A stretch of 64,000 nucleotides of DNA from Sphingobacterium detergens (GCF_003610355.1 NZ_RAPY01000001.1:1240001-1304000), one strand, 5' to 3'. Positions 25,725 to 35,084 are shown, counted from the first letter of the stretch. The notes: generated by a model not told the origin, from the sequence alone. Translations and numbers: made by a program.

Positions 25725-26759
25725 TTATCGTCCTGTCTGTAGTATCCCTTTACAGATATTTGCGATCAATCCCGGACCTTCATAAATAAATCCGGTATAG
25801 ACCTGAATAAGACTAGCACCGGCATCAAGTTTTTCAATAGCATCTTTGGCAGAATGAATACCACCTACGCCAATGATCGGAAATGCTTTGTTGGATTTTT
25901 CGCTGAGGTAGCGGATCACTTCAGTTGAACGCTTGGTCAACGGGCGTCCACTCACCCCTCCGGCCTCTTGTGTCAAATCCTGCTGACTCTTTAAACCTTC
26001 TCTTGAGATTGTGGTATTGGTCGCGATAACTCCCGCTATCTGTGTCTCCATAACGATCTCAACAATATCATCCAATTGACTATCTGTTAGATCAGGTGCG
26101 ATCTTGAGCAGAATTGGCTTGGGAGCCGGTTTTGTTTTATTCAGATCCTGTAGTGTATTTAATATATTTTTTAACGGTTCCTTTTCCTGCAAATCCCTTA
26201 AGCCAGGTGTATTTGGCGAACTGACATTGACAACAAAGTAATCTACATCATCAAAGAGTGCATTGAAGCAATAAATATAGTCGTTTACCGCTTCTTCGTT
26301 TGGTGTCACTTTATTCTTTCCAATGTTACCACCGATCAGAAGTCCTTTTCGATCTTTTAGGTTTTTTAATCGGGTTGCAGCGACGTCTGCGCCCTGATTA
26401 TTGAACCCCATGCGGTTGATCAGTGCTTCATCCGGTACAAGACGAAACATACGTGGTTTATCATTCCCCGGTTGTGGTTTTGGAGTGACGGTTCCGATTT
26501 CAATAAAACCAAAACCTAAATTAGTCATGTCAGAGATATATTCGGCATTTTTATCGAAGCCTGCCGCTAGGCCTACTGGATTTTTAAACTTCAGTCCAAA
26601 TACCTCACGTTCCAAGCGAGGATCTTCTACTGTAAAAATAGCATTCAATAATTGCTTGGCACCCCAAATTTTTGAGAAGACATTCAATCCGCTGGTCACT
26701 TTATGGTGAGCCATCTCCGGATTCATTGTAAAGAATATAGGTTTGACTAATTTATACAT
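25725..26759 (-). CDS. pyrD: Dihydroorotate dehydrogenase (quinone), class 2
   Basis: PyrD oxidises dihydroorotate to orotate in pyrimidine synthesis, passing electrons through FMN to quinone at the inner membrane. I place the start at 26759 ([19 protein letters not shown]), the normal class 2 N-terminus with its membrane-binding helices; a longer frame to 26795 would add 12 residues and run into the divergent promoter region. Class 2 hallmarks follow: [11 protein letters not shown], the catalytic serine in [12 protein letters not shown], and the FMN-binding [14 protein letters not shown]. Length 344 is normal. It appears to head an operon with the TIGR02757 gene. Confidence 0.95.
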   Translation of the reverse strand: MYKLVKPIFFTMNPEMAHHKVTSGLNVFSKIWGAKQLLNAIFTVEDPRLEREVFGLKFKNPVGLAAGFDKNAEYISDMTNLGFGFIEIGTVTPKPQPGNDKPRMFRLVPDEALINRMGFNNQGADVAATRLKNLKDRKGLLIGGNIGKNKVTPNEEAVNDYIYCFNALFDDVDYFVVNVSSPNTPGLRDLQEKEPLKNILNTLQDLNKTKPAPKPILLKIAPDLTDSQLDDIVEIVMETQIAGVIATNTTISREGLKSQQDLTQEAGGVSGRPLTKRSTEVIRYLSEKSNKAFPIIGVGGIHSAKDAIEKLDAGASLIQVYTGFIYEGPGLIANICKGILQTGR

Positions 26760-26795
26760 AATCGCAAAGTTAGTCAAACAAGAAGAAATATTCAT

Positions 26796-26811
26796 TACTT
26801 TTGTACTTTTG
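26796..26811 (+). promoter_or_regulatory. Two back-to-back -7 boxes (TACTTTTG twice)
   Basis: TACTTTTG occurs at 26796-26803 and again, directly abutting, at 26804-26811. Both match TAnnTTTG. The second ends 8 bp before the ABC-F ATG at 26820, so transcripts would have a leader of only a few bases. Confidence 0.55.
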
Positions 26812-26819
26812 CATTTGAA

Positions 26820-28739
26820 ATGATATCAATAAATAATTTAACATTTGAAATAGGATCCCGAGCGTTGTATGATGAGGCAAACTGGCACATCAAACCAGGT
26901 GATAAAGTAGGTTTAATTGGTGCCAATGGAGCCGGAAAATCGACCTTATTGCGTTTGATCGTTGGACAATATGCCCCAACTTCGGGAACAATTTCCATGG
27001 CAAAAGATCTAAAGATCGGTTACCTAAACCAGGACTTATTATCTTACCATTCGGACAAGAGCATTCTATACGTTGCTATGGAAGCGTTCGAACGCCAAAA
27101 TCAGCTACATGCCGAAATCGAAGACTTACTTGCGAAATTAGAAACAGATTATTCGGACGATATTCTCAATAAACTAAGCGATAGACAACTGGAATTTGAA
27201 GCGCTGGATGGCTATAATCTTGAATTCAAAGCGCATGAGATCCTTGCAGGTCTAGGTTTTTCGGAAGAAGAGCAAAAAAGGCCACTGGCGACATTCTCTG
27301 GGGGCTGGCGTATGCGTGTGATGCTTGCGAAAATTTTATTGCAGACACCGGATATTCTATTATTGGATGAGCCGACCAACCACATGGACTTACCTTCCAT
27401 CAAGTGGCTTGAGAATTACCTACAGGCTTTTGATGGAGCAATCGTCATTGTATCGCACGATAGGTACTTTCTGGACCGCATCATCAAAAAGACGGTGGAG
27501 TCGCGCAAAGGAAAATTAACACTTTATGCAGGTAATTATAGCTTTTACCTGGAAGAAAAGGAGTTGAGAAACGAACTACAGGCCAACCAGTTCAAAAATC
27601 AGCAGGCTAAGATCAAACAGGAAGAACGACTTATCGAGCGTTTCCGCGCCAAAGCATCCAAAGCTAAAATGGCACAATCCCGGATTAAAGCTTTGGATCG
27701 AATGGAGAGAGTTGAGGATGTCGATGACGATAATCCAACGGTCAACTTTAGCTTTAAGTTTTCAAAACCTTCTGGCCGTCATGTGGTGACATTAGACAAT
27801 ATTTCTAAATCCTATCCGAACCTAGAGATATTAAAAAACACTTCTGCGATTATTGAAAAAGGTGATAAGATCGCTTTGATCGGTGCGAACGGAAAAGGTA
27901 AGTCTACCCTACTCCGTATTGTGGCGGGCACAGATACTCAGTTTGAGGGAAAAGCAGAACATGGACACAATGTGTCGCAAACGTTCTTTGCACAGCATCA
28001 GCTGGAAGCGCTCCATCTCGAAAACTCGATCTTGGCCGAACTACAGGCCTTTGCGCCAAAACATACGGAGACTGAATTACGTTCGATATTGGGTTGTTTC
28101 CTATTTACGGGCGATGATGCATTCAAGAAAATTAAAGTGTTGTCTGGAGGTGAAAAATCCCGTGTAGCCCTTGCTAAGGCGCTGACCGCAGACGCCAATT
28201 TCTTGGCGCTCGATGAGCCTACCAATCACTTGGATATGCAATCGGTTAATATTTTGATTCAGGCCCTACAACAGTTCGAGGGAACATGTATTGTTGTATC
28301 CCACGACCGTTATTTCTTGGATCACGTGGCCAACAAAATTTGGTATATCGAGGACAAGGAGATCAAAGAATATCCGGGTACCTATCAGGAATATGAAGAA
28401 TGGGCAGCTAAGCGTATTGTAAAAACAGAGGCAAAACCGGAGAAAAAAGTCAAAGAAGAGCCAAAGGTTAAAAAAGAGAAACAAGCGCCATCTGAAGACC
28501 GGACACGATTACTGAGCAAAAAGAATAAAGAGCTTGCTGCGTTGGAGAAAAAAGTGGAAGAACAGGAAATATTGGTCAAAGATTTAGAATTGAAACTGGC
28601 TGATGAAGCTGTATATTCGGATGCGACTAAGTTACAGGAAACTACGCGCGCATACAATTCTGCTAAGGCCCAATTAACCCAGTATCAAGAGCAATGGGAG
28701 CAATTGGCCGAGGAAATTATGGAATTGGAAAATGATTAA
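26820..28739 (+). CDS. ABC-F family ATPase (ribosome-associated type)
   Basis: The 639-residue soluble protein carries two ABC ATPase domains and no membrane segments. Domain 1 has Walker [10 protein letters not shown], signature FSGGWRMR and Walker [12 protein letters not shown]; domain 2 has [17 protein letters not shown] and [11 protein letters not shown]. Between them is the charged, helical inter-domain linker that enters the ribosomal E/P site in this family. The C-terminus (about 545-639) is a Lys/Glu-rich coiled coil as in Uup/YheS-like members. It probably rescues or tunes stalled ribosomes; antibiotic resistance is possible but unsupported. The stop codon lies inside a long inverted repeat. 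Confidence 0.94.
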   Translation: MISINNLTFEIGSRALYDEANWHIKPGDKVGLIGANGAGKSTLLRLIVGQYAPTSGTISMAKDLKIGYLNQDLLSYHSDKSILYVAMEAFERQNQLHAEIEDLLAKLETDYSDDILNKLSDRQLEFEALDGYNLEFKAHEILAGLGFSEEEQKRPLATFSGGWRMRVMLAKILLQTPDILLLDEPTNHMDLPSIKWLENYLQAFDGAIVIVSHDRYFLDRIIKKTVESRKGKLTLYAGNYSFYLEEKELRNELQANQFKNQQAKIKQEERLIERFRAKASKAKMAQSRIKALDRMERVEDVDDDNPTVNFSFKFSKPSGRHVVTLDNISKSYPNLEILKNTSAIIEKGDKIALIGANGKGKSTLLRIVAGTDTQFEGKAEHGHNVSQTFFAQHQLEALHLENSILAELQAFAPKHTETELRSILGCFLFTGDDAFKKIKVLSGGEKSRVALAKALTADANFLALDEPTNHLDMQSVNILIQALQQFEGTCIVVSHDRYFLDHVANKIWYIEDKEIKEYPGTYQEYEEWAAKRIVKTEAKPEKKVKEEPKVKKEKQAPSEDRTRLLSKKNKELAALEKKVEEQEILVKDLELKLADEAVYSDATKLQETTRAYNSAKAQLTQYQEQWEQLAEEIMELEND

Positions 28740-28799
28740 TTTTTTTGGCTTAAAATCAGCTTTTTAAGCAAACAGCTACGATTTTAAGCCAAAAAAATT
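28738..28799. repeat. 20-bp-stem inverted repeat at the ABC-F stop codon
   Basis: 28738-28757 pairs perfectly with 28780-28799; the core is GGCTTAAAATC. The 22-nt loop contains a small second hairpin (AGCTT/AAGC). It begins inside the TAA stop and its end supplies the -33 TTTG of the tRNA promoter. There is no T-run after it, so it is not a typical terminator on the plus strand. Confidence 0.8.
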
Positions 28800-28829
28800 T
28801 GCAGGAATAGGATTAAAGCCCTACTTTTG
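28798..28829 (+). promoter_or_regulatory. tRNA-Lys promoter (TTTG - 20 bp - TACTTTTG)
   Basis: TTTG at 28798-28801 and TACTTTTG at 28822-28829 match both elements of the Bacteroidota consensus with 20 bp between them. The expected start of transcription is about 35 bp before the mature tRNA. This is the best promoter in the window. Confidence 0.75.
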
Positions 28830-28870
28830 CATCACTTCAAACAAGGAACGGTAGTTCAAAAAAGAAGTAC

Positions 28871-28943
28871 GATTCCGTAGCTCAGCTGGTAGAGCAATAC
28901 ACTTTTAATGTATGGGTCCTGGGTTCGAATCCCAGCGGGATCA
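28871..28943 (+). tRNA. tRNA-Lys (TTT anticodon)
   Basis: The 73-base sequence folds into a full cloverleaf. Acceptor stem GATTCCG pairs with CGGGATC (one T-G pair), the D-arm is GCTC/GAGC, the anticodon stem ATACA/TGTAT encloses CTTTTAA (anticodon TTT), and the T-arm CTGGG/CCCAG encloses TTCGAAT. The discriminator is A; CCA is not encoded. It has its own promoter and terminator. Confidence 0.98.
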
Positions 28944-28947
28944 CAAG

Positions 28948-28979
28948 AGAAAAGCTAATCGAAAGATTAGCTTTTTTTG
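28948..28979 (+). terminator. Terminator of tRNA-Lys
   Basis: A 10-bp perfect stem (AAAGCTAATC at 28951-28960 with GATTAGCTTT at 28965-28974) with a GAAA tetraloop and a T7 run. The same stem occurs at two other sites in the window. Confidence 0.93.
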
Positions 28980-29035
28980 TTTTAACAAAATCAGGATTCG
29001 AAAGAAGTGTCGCCCGGGTTCGATCCATTCGAGGC

Positions 29036-29356
29036 TCAGGAGGGCTTGCGGGAACCGTGGGACTGAGCCGTAGCCTGGCCCCCTTTTTTCTTTCTAAATC
29101 GTGCGTATACTAAAACGACCACCAATGTAACGATCAGCGCAAAACCAAAATCCCGCAAAAAATCCCATATGCGAAATGATATTGCATACCCTGTTTGTCC
29201 GGTAATGAGACTCATGCCATGTATTTTTGAATAAAAGGTCTCGGGGAATCCAAACCTTATATCGTCGATGTCATTATCATAAGAGACCAGTGTAATAAGC
29301 CCAAACATGAGCGGCGCAAGCCAGAGATAAGTAAGTATAATTTTTCTGCGTGTCAT
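29036..29356 (-). CDS. Small membrane protein, two helices
   Basis: The 106-residue protein has a hydrophobic helix at about residues 8-24 (LTYLWLAPLMFGLITLV) and another at about 72-88 (FGFALIVTLVVVLVYARF), separated by a soluble loop of about 45 residues. The short C-terminal tail is basic (RFRKKKGG). I do not recognise the family. It lies 147 bp downstream of the immunity-like gene on the same strand and may belong to that unit. Confidence 0.6.
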   Translation of the reverse strand: MTRRKIILTYLWLAPLMFGLITLVSYDNDIDDIRFGFPETFYSKIHGMSLITGQTGYAISFRIWDFLRDFGFALIVTLVVVLVYARFRKKKGGQATAQSHGSRKPS

Positions 29357-29503
29357 AATATTTATTAGTAGGTATTTTACTGGATATCATTTTTAATCCT
29401 AAATTACCCGGATACTGACTTTGCCCATCTTATTGAATACTTCTTTCTACAATCCTTGTCATGTTAATCATCAAACAGTTTTATACGGAGGCTATTTTTG
29501 CAA

Positions 29504-29722
29504 TCACATAATAAACGGCTTGTAAGACAGGGCACGATCTACAATCTCTTCCGGCGATAAGCCTTCGTACTCTTTGCTAAAGATATAATCTGCTGCATTG
29601 GGATCAGGCACATTTTCCAGGAAGAGGTCTAACATATCGTCGTCTTCCTGTTCCGTCTTACCTTCTGCATTGCTGATTTTTTCTACCAAATCAATCAATT
29701 CTTGTCTGCTTAGGTTTTTCAT
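29504..29722 (-). CDS. Colicin/pyocin-type immunity protein homologue
   Basis: The 72-residue acidic protein fits the E-type colicin immunity family (Im2/Im7/Im9), which bind and block HNH nuclease bacteriocins. Read against the Im9 pattern, it has the helix 1 segment LIDLVEKISNAEG, the acidic EDDD turn, helix 2 with LDLFLE, a helix 3 position DYIF where Im proteins have DLIYY, and the SPEEIV helix 4 start. The paired tyrosines that contact the toxin are replaced by Phe48 and Ser49, and the usual HP is DP. No toxin gene is nearby. An LRR protein gene lies 20 bp upstream in the same operon. Confidence 0.65.
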   Translation of the reverse strand: MKNLSRQELIDLVEKISNAEGKTEQEDDDMLDLFLENVPDPNAADYIFSKEYEGLSPEEIVDRALSYKPFIM

Positions 29723-29742
29723 ATAAAAATCTATTTAAAAGG

Positions 29743-30681
29743 TCAAAACTCCCATCCTATTTGTGTTGCCATTTGCTGAAAGGCCCTATCCTCCGCTTCG
29801 GTTGGAAAGACCGCGTAGACCTTTTTTAAAGATCTAATATCTTTCAATTTTATAAATTCCGAAAGTTCCATTCGTGTCGGTTCGGTAATCTTCAGCTCCT
29901 CCAATTGTTTGAATTGCAATATGTTTTCCAGGTCGTCAAACTGTTTGACAGCTACCAGATGAAGCGATCTGAGTCTCAAGGGATCATCCATTTTTGGCAG
30001 GTTGGTTAATTTGCTGGTGTGTCCTATTTGCAAGGATTGCAGGCCTTTTAGTGAAGCAATAAAATCAAAGGAATCTATACCTTTAGCTTTACCTATCGTT
30101 AGCATTTTTAGCCGGGGAAAGATCGAGGCCAGAAGTTCAGGACTCTTTAACGTACTCGTTATTATTAGTTCTTCCACACCGTAATTTAATGGCACCGCCT
30201 TAAGATCAAGCGCAGAGACCCTTATGCGCCGCAGATGGGCAAGATCATTTACAAATGCAATCTGCTTTGCTCCTGACAACCCAAATTCCAATTCCAGCTC
30301 CTCTATCCCGGTCGCATTTTTTAACGGTCCTAAATCTATATCTTTTTTATAATTCCCATCCAGGCGAAAGGAAACGAGCTTTGTCAAACCCTCCAATAAA
30401 TTTAAATCTTGTAAGGCAACGGAACCAAAGGCAAGAATGGTTAAATGATTAATTTCGCCTAAAGGTCTTATGATCTCCAGGTTACTGTATTTTCCTTCGC
30501 TTGCACTTGTCGCAGGATCAACGATTAATACAATTCGTATCTCACTGTTTGCCTGCAAGAGCTTTTTGATAGCGTGTAATTTTTCACTCTCGATAGACGC
30601 CTCTATGGAGATTACAGAAACTTTTACCGCTTGGACTTTAAGCAAGTCTTCGGTACTATAGCGTTCCACTTTTATAACCAT
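29743..30681 (-). CDS. Leucine-rich-repeat protein beside an immunity-like gene
   Basis: The 312-residue soluble protein shows repeating LRR-like units of about 22-25 residues from about residue 70 to 300 (for example LTKLVSFRLDGNY, GIEELELEFGL, LKGLQSLQIGHTSKLTNL, FKQLEELKITEPTRM). It has no signal peptide, so it is cytoplasmic. Its ORF ends 20 bp before the colicin-immunity homologue, so both are likely one transcript. In polymorphic-toxin systems LRR proteins occur as immunity or adaptor proteins; that role is an inference from position here. Confidence 0.7.
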   Translation of the reverse strand: MVIKVERYSTEDLLKVQAVKVSVISIEASIESEKLHAIKKLLQANSEIRIVLIVDPATSASEGKYSNLEIIRPLGEINHLTILAFGSVALQDLNLLEGLTKLVSFRLDGNYKKDIDLGPLKNATGIEELELEFGLSGAKQIAFVNDLAHLRRIRVSALDLKAVPLNYGVEELIITSTLKSPELLASIFPRLKMLTIGKAKGIDSFDFIASLKGLQSLQIGHTSKLTNLPKMDDPLRLRSLHLVAVKQFDDLENILQFKQLEELKITEPTRMELSEFIKLKDIRSLKKVYAVFPTEAEDRAFQQMATQIGWEF

Positions 30682-31073
30682 TGTTTCCAGGATAAAATAT
30701 TATATTTTCATTCTAATGCCAATTCAGGAATGCGTTCTTAAAAGATAAGCCTTCAGTTTATAATTCCTCCAAAAAAGGCTATCCATCTGCATATGGATAT
30801 ATAAATTCCTCTTTTTTACAGCACCTATATTCTGCAAATTCAGTGCCACGGAGCCTGGTATTACGACTGTCCTTTCTATCAGTGGAAAAACAGGCATAAT
30901 TCATTAAAAAATGATTTCATCGGCATTCTTTCAAATGTTACTTAATTATAAAGTTCTTTTAAAAGTTGCTTCTTTCTTTTCCCAAGTGCAAAAAGCATCG
31001 CAACTTGAAATACAGCGCGGAGTTTACTAGGCATAATAATTGCATAAAAACTAGAAAAAACCAAACGACAATT
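30682..31073. other. Intergenic gap, no gene seen
   Basis: These 392 bp separate the divergent LRR and secreted-protein genes. I see no frame of convincing composition, no clear -7 box and no strong hairpin, so it presumably holds two divergent promoters that I cannot place. Confidence 0.5.
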
Positions 31074-31853
31074 ATGAGCATTAAATTACAGACCAGGTTC
31101 ACAATCTGCCTCCTATTTCTATCAACCATAGTTGCTACTCCGGTTTTATCCCAGGTAAAAGTACCCGGCGTTATTGCTCCTGAGGAAAATATAAAAAGAT
31201 TACCTTCCCGGTTAATCATAGACCCAATTATGATGGAGTATTTTGAAGCTCCGATAAATACAAAGCAAATAGAATCTAATGTCATAGAATACCTACCGGG
31301 CAAAGTAATTAAGGACAATTATATCATTTCCGTCCTTGCCGATAAGGATTCGCATAGCATCGTTGAAATTTCTAAACCTGCTAGCAGAAAAGGTAGTAAT
31401 GCGAGCAAGAAAATATACGAATACAATGAACCAAAAAGATTATTGGGCCTGAAATATTATAAGGACAATAATGGTAACTGGGAACTGCAACAGGAAGACA
31501 TTTACACTTACCCCGGCATGGGTGGCAACAGGGCTTTACCGATGCGGAAAACTCAGAAGATAACCGAAAATGATACGATTGTAATATCGCAGCCACAAGA
31601 GGAAACCTATGTATATGATAGCCACATGAACCTGATCGAGTATACAACAGATGGACAAACCTATAAGAACCAATACAACGAACAGCACAACCTTGATTCA
31701 AGTAAAATAACTTCAAACGATGGAAAGTGGAAGCTTTTGGAGTATAAATATCAATATGAAAATGGTCTTTGGATTAAAAAGGAAGAATATGAAACCACCG
31801 CCAATCAGTCCCGCTTTCTAAAAAAGAGCATTGAACGAAAACTCACTTTTTAA
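31074..31853 (+). CDS. Secreted protein with YD-like repeats, unknown function
   Basis: I choose the ATG at 31074 since it gives a normal signal peptide (MSIKLQTRF, hydrophobic core, cleavage near VLSQ at about residue 27); the open frame extends 36 codons further upstream without features. The mature part of about 233 residues includes tandem strand-turn-strand units such as YDSHMNLIEYTTD and YNEQHNLDSSKI, resembling the YD repeats of Bacteroidota surface proteins. It would lie in the periplasm or outside. No enzyme motif is visible. It is a lone gene. Confidence 0.65.
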   Translation: MSIKLQTRFTICLLFLSTIVATPVLSQVKVPGVIAPEENIKRLPSRLIIDPIMMEYFEAPINTKQIESNVIEYLPGKVIKDNYIISVLADKDSHSIVEISKPASRKGSNASKKIYEYNEPKRLLGLKYYKDNNGNWELQQEDIYTYPGMGGNRALPMRKTQKITENDTIVISQPQEETYVYDSHMNLIEYTTDGQTYKNQYNEQHNLDSSKITSNDGKWKLLEYKYQYENGLWIKKEEYETTANQSRFLKKSIERKLTF

Positions 31854-31969
31854 TATTAAGCTGGCCTGATCATTCAAATGGCATTGAAGTAAAACCCCTT
31901 GCCCGCAATGTCTATTCATGAATATTTTCAAAAACGCTTTTGAGAATCTGCCGATTTACCAATACTTGC

Positions 31970-33253
31970 TTATTTATCGGATTGCAATTTGCTGGCATAC
32001 TGCCCCATAATGCTCCATATTTTTTCGAACCCTGTCATCATATTTTTATTAACACCATTGAGCCCTTCCATTTCCGTATTGGCAATGAACAGCATGCCAT
32101 AGCCTTTGGCAGGATTAAAGAACAAGAACGCAGTAACACCACCATCACTACCGCTATGACCAACGATGCCACTTTTTTTTATGGCATAAAATACGCCGAT
32201 GTTTGGCTCTGCAGGGTTTAAATTTTCTGGCTTATAGGAATCTGAAAAAGCCGGCTGCAGCATCTTGGCATAACTTTCAGGTTTAAGGATTTCCCCTTTC
32301 CCGTGCTGCCCGGCAATTACCTCTTTCAGAAAAAGACTAAGCTCATGACATGAAGTTGTAAGTCCACCATCGGGATAGGTTACGGAACTATATTTGGGAT
32401 AGCTTTTTTTGTCGCCGTTATATAAGGCGGATAGCTTAGTCTGGTCTGCATTAGCAGTAGACCAGGTGGCATCTGTCATCTGTAGTGGAAGCAGAATATG
32501 CTTTTGGGTGTATTCTGCAAAGGACATACCCGATTTGAGTTCGATCAGCCAGGCAGCTAAATCCGATCCGATATTTGAATATTCGTACCTTTTACCTGGT
32601 GCCTGTTTATTAAAGTTTTTGTTGGAATAGTAAGAGCCAGCAGTGCTTAAATAATCCTGTAAGAAAGCAGCCAAAGTAGTGTCTTTCCCTTCGGCGCCAT
32701 ATCCCTTCGATTTGAGCAGCCTGTAAATTGGATTATCCTCATTAACCGGTGTATTATACAGGTATGTCTTTTTGTACGTATCAGCATGATCAGTAATTCC
32801 AGAAGTATGTGTAACCAGATGTCTCAAAGTAATTGGTACCTCGGGGGTGTAAGGATGTTGTAATTTAAAAGGTAATATACTGTTGATCTCCATATCAAGA
32901 GTAAACAGGCCCTGTTCTATGGCTTTCATTACCGACATTCCAATAAACAGCTTACTTACTGATGCAATGGGCTGTACGGTGGTGGTTGTATAAGGAGTTT
33001 TCTTTTCCAGATCAGCGAAGCCAAAGGCATTTTCATATAAAATACTATCGCTGTTTACAATGGCAACACTGAAGCCTGGAAAGTCATTTTGTTTATATGC
33101 CGTAGTAAGTGCAGCTGTCAGGGATTCTGCAGCCGTTTGAGCTTTAATTTGACTAGCGCAGAAGATAAACAACAAAAGGAGGATATTTCTAAAGACGCTT
33201 CGCACTTTGTTTGAGCACTCCGCTCCATGGTGAAAAATAATCTTTGCTGACAT
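31970..33253 (-). CDS. Class C beta-lactamase-like serine hydrolase
   Basis: The 427-residue protein has a signal peptide (cleavage near residue 39, SQIKAQ) and a serine hydrolase domain of the beta-lactamase/DD-peptidase superfamily. The nucleophile motif is Ser98-Val-Ser-Lys101 in ASVSKLF, the YxN motif is in YEYSNIGSD, and the third motif is HSG in VGHSGSDGG. Such proteins in Bacteroidota are mostly esterases or D-aminopeptidases, and only some are true AmpC enzymes. The HSG in place of KTG argues against a plain AmpC. It is a lone gene acting in the periplasm. Confidence 0.9.
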   Translation of the reverse strand: MSAKIIFHHGAECSNKVRSVFRNILLLLFIFCASQIKAQTAAESLTAALTTAYKQNDFPGFSVAIVNSDSILYENAFGFADLEKKTPYTTTTVQPIASVSKLFIGMSVMKAIEQGLFTLDMEINSILPFKLQHPYTPEVPITLRHLVTHTSGITDHADTYKKTYLYNTPVNEDNPIYRLLKSKGYGAEGKDTTLAAFLQDYLSTAGSYYSNKNFNKQAPGKRYEYSNIGSDLAAWLIELKSGMSFAEYTQKHILLPLQMTDATWSTANADQTKLSALYNGDKKSYPKYSSVTYPDGGLTTSCHELSLFLKEVIAGQHGKGEILKPESYAKMLQPAFSDSYKPENLNPAEPNIGVFYAIKKSGIVGHSGSDGGVTAFLFFNPAKGYGMLFIANTEMEGLNGVNKNMMTGFEKIWSIMGQYASKLQSDK

Positions 33254-33444
33254 AATATGAAATTATAAAACAATGTACATATATTGATTTATATTTCAAT
33301 GTGCTATAATTGTTTATTCAAAATTTTGCGTGGCAATTTTAGCTTTCCATTGTAGCAATCACCCTACGCCTCTCCGATCAGGCTTTATCGGCATCCTTCC
33401 GCATTTGATGATATCTTATGACGGATTCATATTTTCAGTATATT

Positions 33445-33452
33445 TACCTTTG
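33445..33452 (+). promoter_or_regulatory. Putative -7 promoter box (TACCTTTG)
   Basis: An exact TAnnTTTG match 21 bp before the ATG of the Crp/Fnr gene at 33474. No -33 box stands out. Confidence 0.45.
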
Positions 33453-33473
33453 GGTTCGGTAAAATAATAACTC

Positions 33474-34055
33474 ATGTATAACTCTTTAATCGAATATATC
33501 AATTCGCGGGTCTCCAGACCGTTGGAAGCAAGTGAAATTAACATTCTCAAAAATAATTTTGTACCGCATAAACTCAGAAAGCGACAGATCTTTTTACAGG
33601 AAGGTGATGTAAGTAACCATATTGGATTTCTGGTCAAAGGCTCCATGAAAAAATACAGTACAGATACCAAGGGTACCGAACACATAATGAGCCTCTATAT
33701 TGAAGGCTGGTGGGTCGTCGATCGCGAGAGTTTTTCAAAACTCACTCCTTCTTCCTTCAATATTGAGGCCTGTGAAGCTACTGATTTACTGATCTTAACC
33801 AAGAAAGCCGCAGAAGAAGTATTCTCCCTTCCTATCATGAGTGAACTCATACGCCAGTTGGATGAAAATTATTCTTTTGCCAGTCAAAAAAGAATCAATG
33901 CTGCCATAAGTATGACAGCTGAAGAACGCTATAATATGCTTATTGATAACTATCCTGAATTTGTGCAGCGATTTCCACAACGCATGATTGCATCGTATTT
34001 AGGTATTACGCAAGAAACCATTAGCAGAATCCGTTCTAGAGCAGTCAAAAAATAA
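33474..34055 (+). CDS. Crp/Fnr family transcriptional regulator (1 of 3)
   Basis: The 193-residue protein has a cyclic-nucleotide-binding-type beta-barrel (about 25-115, with GDVSNHIGFLVKGSMKKY), a dimer helix and a short C-terminal helix-turn-helix (MIASYLGITQETISRIRSR). There is no cysteine cluster for an Fe-S centre, and the phosphate-binding cassette of true cAMP receptors is degenerate, so the ligand is unknown. Its stop codon abuts that of the convergent LLM oxidoreductase gene with no bases between them. Confidence 0.88.
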   Translation: MYNSLIEYINSRVSRPLEASEINILKNNFVPHKLRKRQIFLQEGDVSNHIGFLVKGSMKKYSTDTKGTEHIMSLYIEGWWVVDRESFSKLTPSSFNIEACEATDLLILTKKAAEEVFSLPIMSELIRQLDENYSFASQKRINAAISMTAEERYNMLIDNYPEFVQRFPQRMIASYLGITQETISRIRSRAVKK

Positions 34056-35084
34056 TCAGGATTGATTTACCATAGGAATTACCTTTGTCCCTATTAATTC
34101 AATGGCTTTGAATATATCTTCTTTGCTAAGTCCTGGATTGTCCATCTGAAACGTAAATCTTGATATACCACCCAACGCCTCACTATGTCGTAAAATCTTT
34201 TCGGCAACTTCCTCAGGGTTACCAATAACGTACGCACCTGTGGGGTCGGCCTGGGCCTCAAACATTTCTCGTGTAGGCGTAGACCATCCTCTCTCTTTGC
34301 CGATCTTACCCATCATTTCCTGGTATCCTGGAAAGTAAATATTCTTTGCTTTCATTGTTGTATCCGCTACAAAGCCTAATGAATGTAGCCCTACTTTAAG
34401 TTTCTCCCTCGCATGTCCTGCTTTTTCTCCGGCCTCATAATATAAGTCTATCAACGGACGAAAACGGTGGGTTTCACCTCCAATAACGGCCACCATCAAT
34501 GGAAGACCCAATACTCCGGCGCGTATAAAAGATTGCGGAGTTCCTCCTACCCCTATCCAAACAGGCAACTGCTCCTGCACTGGCCTTGGATAGATGGCTT
34601 GTTGCTTTAGCTCTGGGCGGAATTTTCCCTTCCAGGTTATAGTTTCATTATCACGGATTTCAAGAAGCAATTTAATCTTCTCTTCAAAAAGTGCATCATA
34701 ATCTTGGGTATTGAACCCAAATAAAGGAAATGAATCAATAAATGATCCTCTTCCGGCTACAATCTCAGCCCGGCCTTTGGAAATAATATCCAATGTTGCA
34801 TATTCCTGAAATACCCTAACAGGATCTGCCGCACTGAGTACAGTAACCGCACTCGTTAGACGAATATGCTGAGTTCTGGCTGCCGCTGCCGCCAATATTA
34901 CCGCCGGAGACTCATCCAAAAACTCCTTTCGATGATGCTCTCCAAGTCCAAAAACATGTAATCCAGCCTGATCCGCAAACGCTATCTTTGACAACAAAGC
35001 TTCCATAGCCATCATATTTTCCTCAGGACGCAACCCGTCATTATATGCACCGGTGGCAATAAAACTATCTATTCCTATTTCCAT
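34056..35084 (-). CDS. LLM-class flavin-dependent oxidoreductase
   Basis: The 342-residue protein is a bacterial-luciferase-like monooxygenase. It starts with the short strand MEIGIDSFI and has FGLGEHHRKEF, the substrate/flavin pocket motif of the family, and SAVTVLSAADPVRVFQEYA. Members oxidise organic substrates using reduced FMN supplied by a reductase; the substrate is unknown here. It is on the opposite strand to the Crp/Fnr gene, end to end, so regulation by that protein is only a guess. Confidence 0.9.
   Translation of the reverse strand: MEIGIDSFIATGAYNDGLRPEENMMAMEALLSKIAFADQAGLHVFGLGEHHRKEFLDESPAVILAAAAARTQHIRLTSAVTVLSAADPVRVFQEYATLDIISKGRAEIVAGRGSFIDSFPLFGFNTQDYDALFEEKIKLLLEIRDNETITWKGKFRPELKQQAIYPRPVQEQLPVWIGVGGTPQSFIRAGVLGLPLMVAVIGGETHRFRPLIDLYYEAGEKAGHAREKLKVGLHSLGFVADTTMKAKNIYFPGYQEMMGKIGKERGWSTPTREMFEAQADPTGAYVIGNPEEVAEKILRHSEALGGISRFTFQMDNPGLSKEDIFKAIELIGTKVIPMVNQS

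Noticed and set aside
26760..26795. Longer pyrD start (12 extra codons)
   Set aside because: It would extend into the divergent promoter boxes and adds residues not typical of class 2 PyrD N-termini.
29011..29035. T-loop-like GGGTTCGATCC downstream of tRNA-Lys, possible second tRNA
   Set aside because: No pairing T-stem, no acceptor or anticodon arm can be formed around it.
30959..31318. Open frame of 119 codons on the minus strand over the secreted-protein start
   Set aside because: It is an antisense shadow of the signal-peptide region with no coding features of its own.
31970..33253. AmpC beta-lactamase (antibiotic resistance gene)
   Set aside because: The third motif is HSG instead of KTG and the family mostly contains esterases and peptidases; resistance cannot be claimed.
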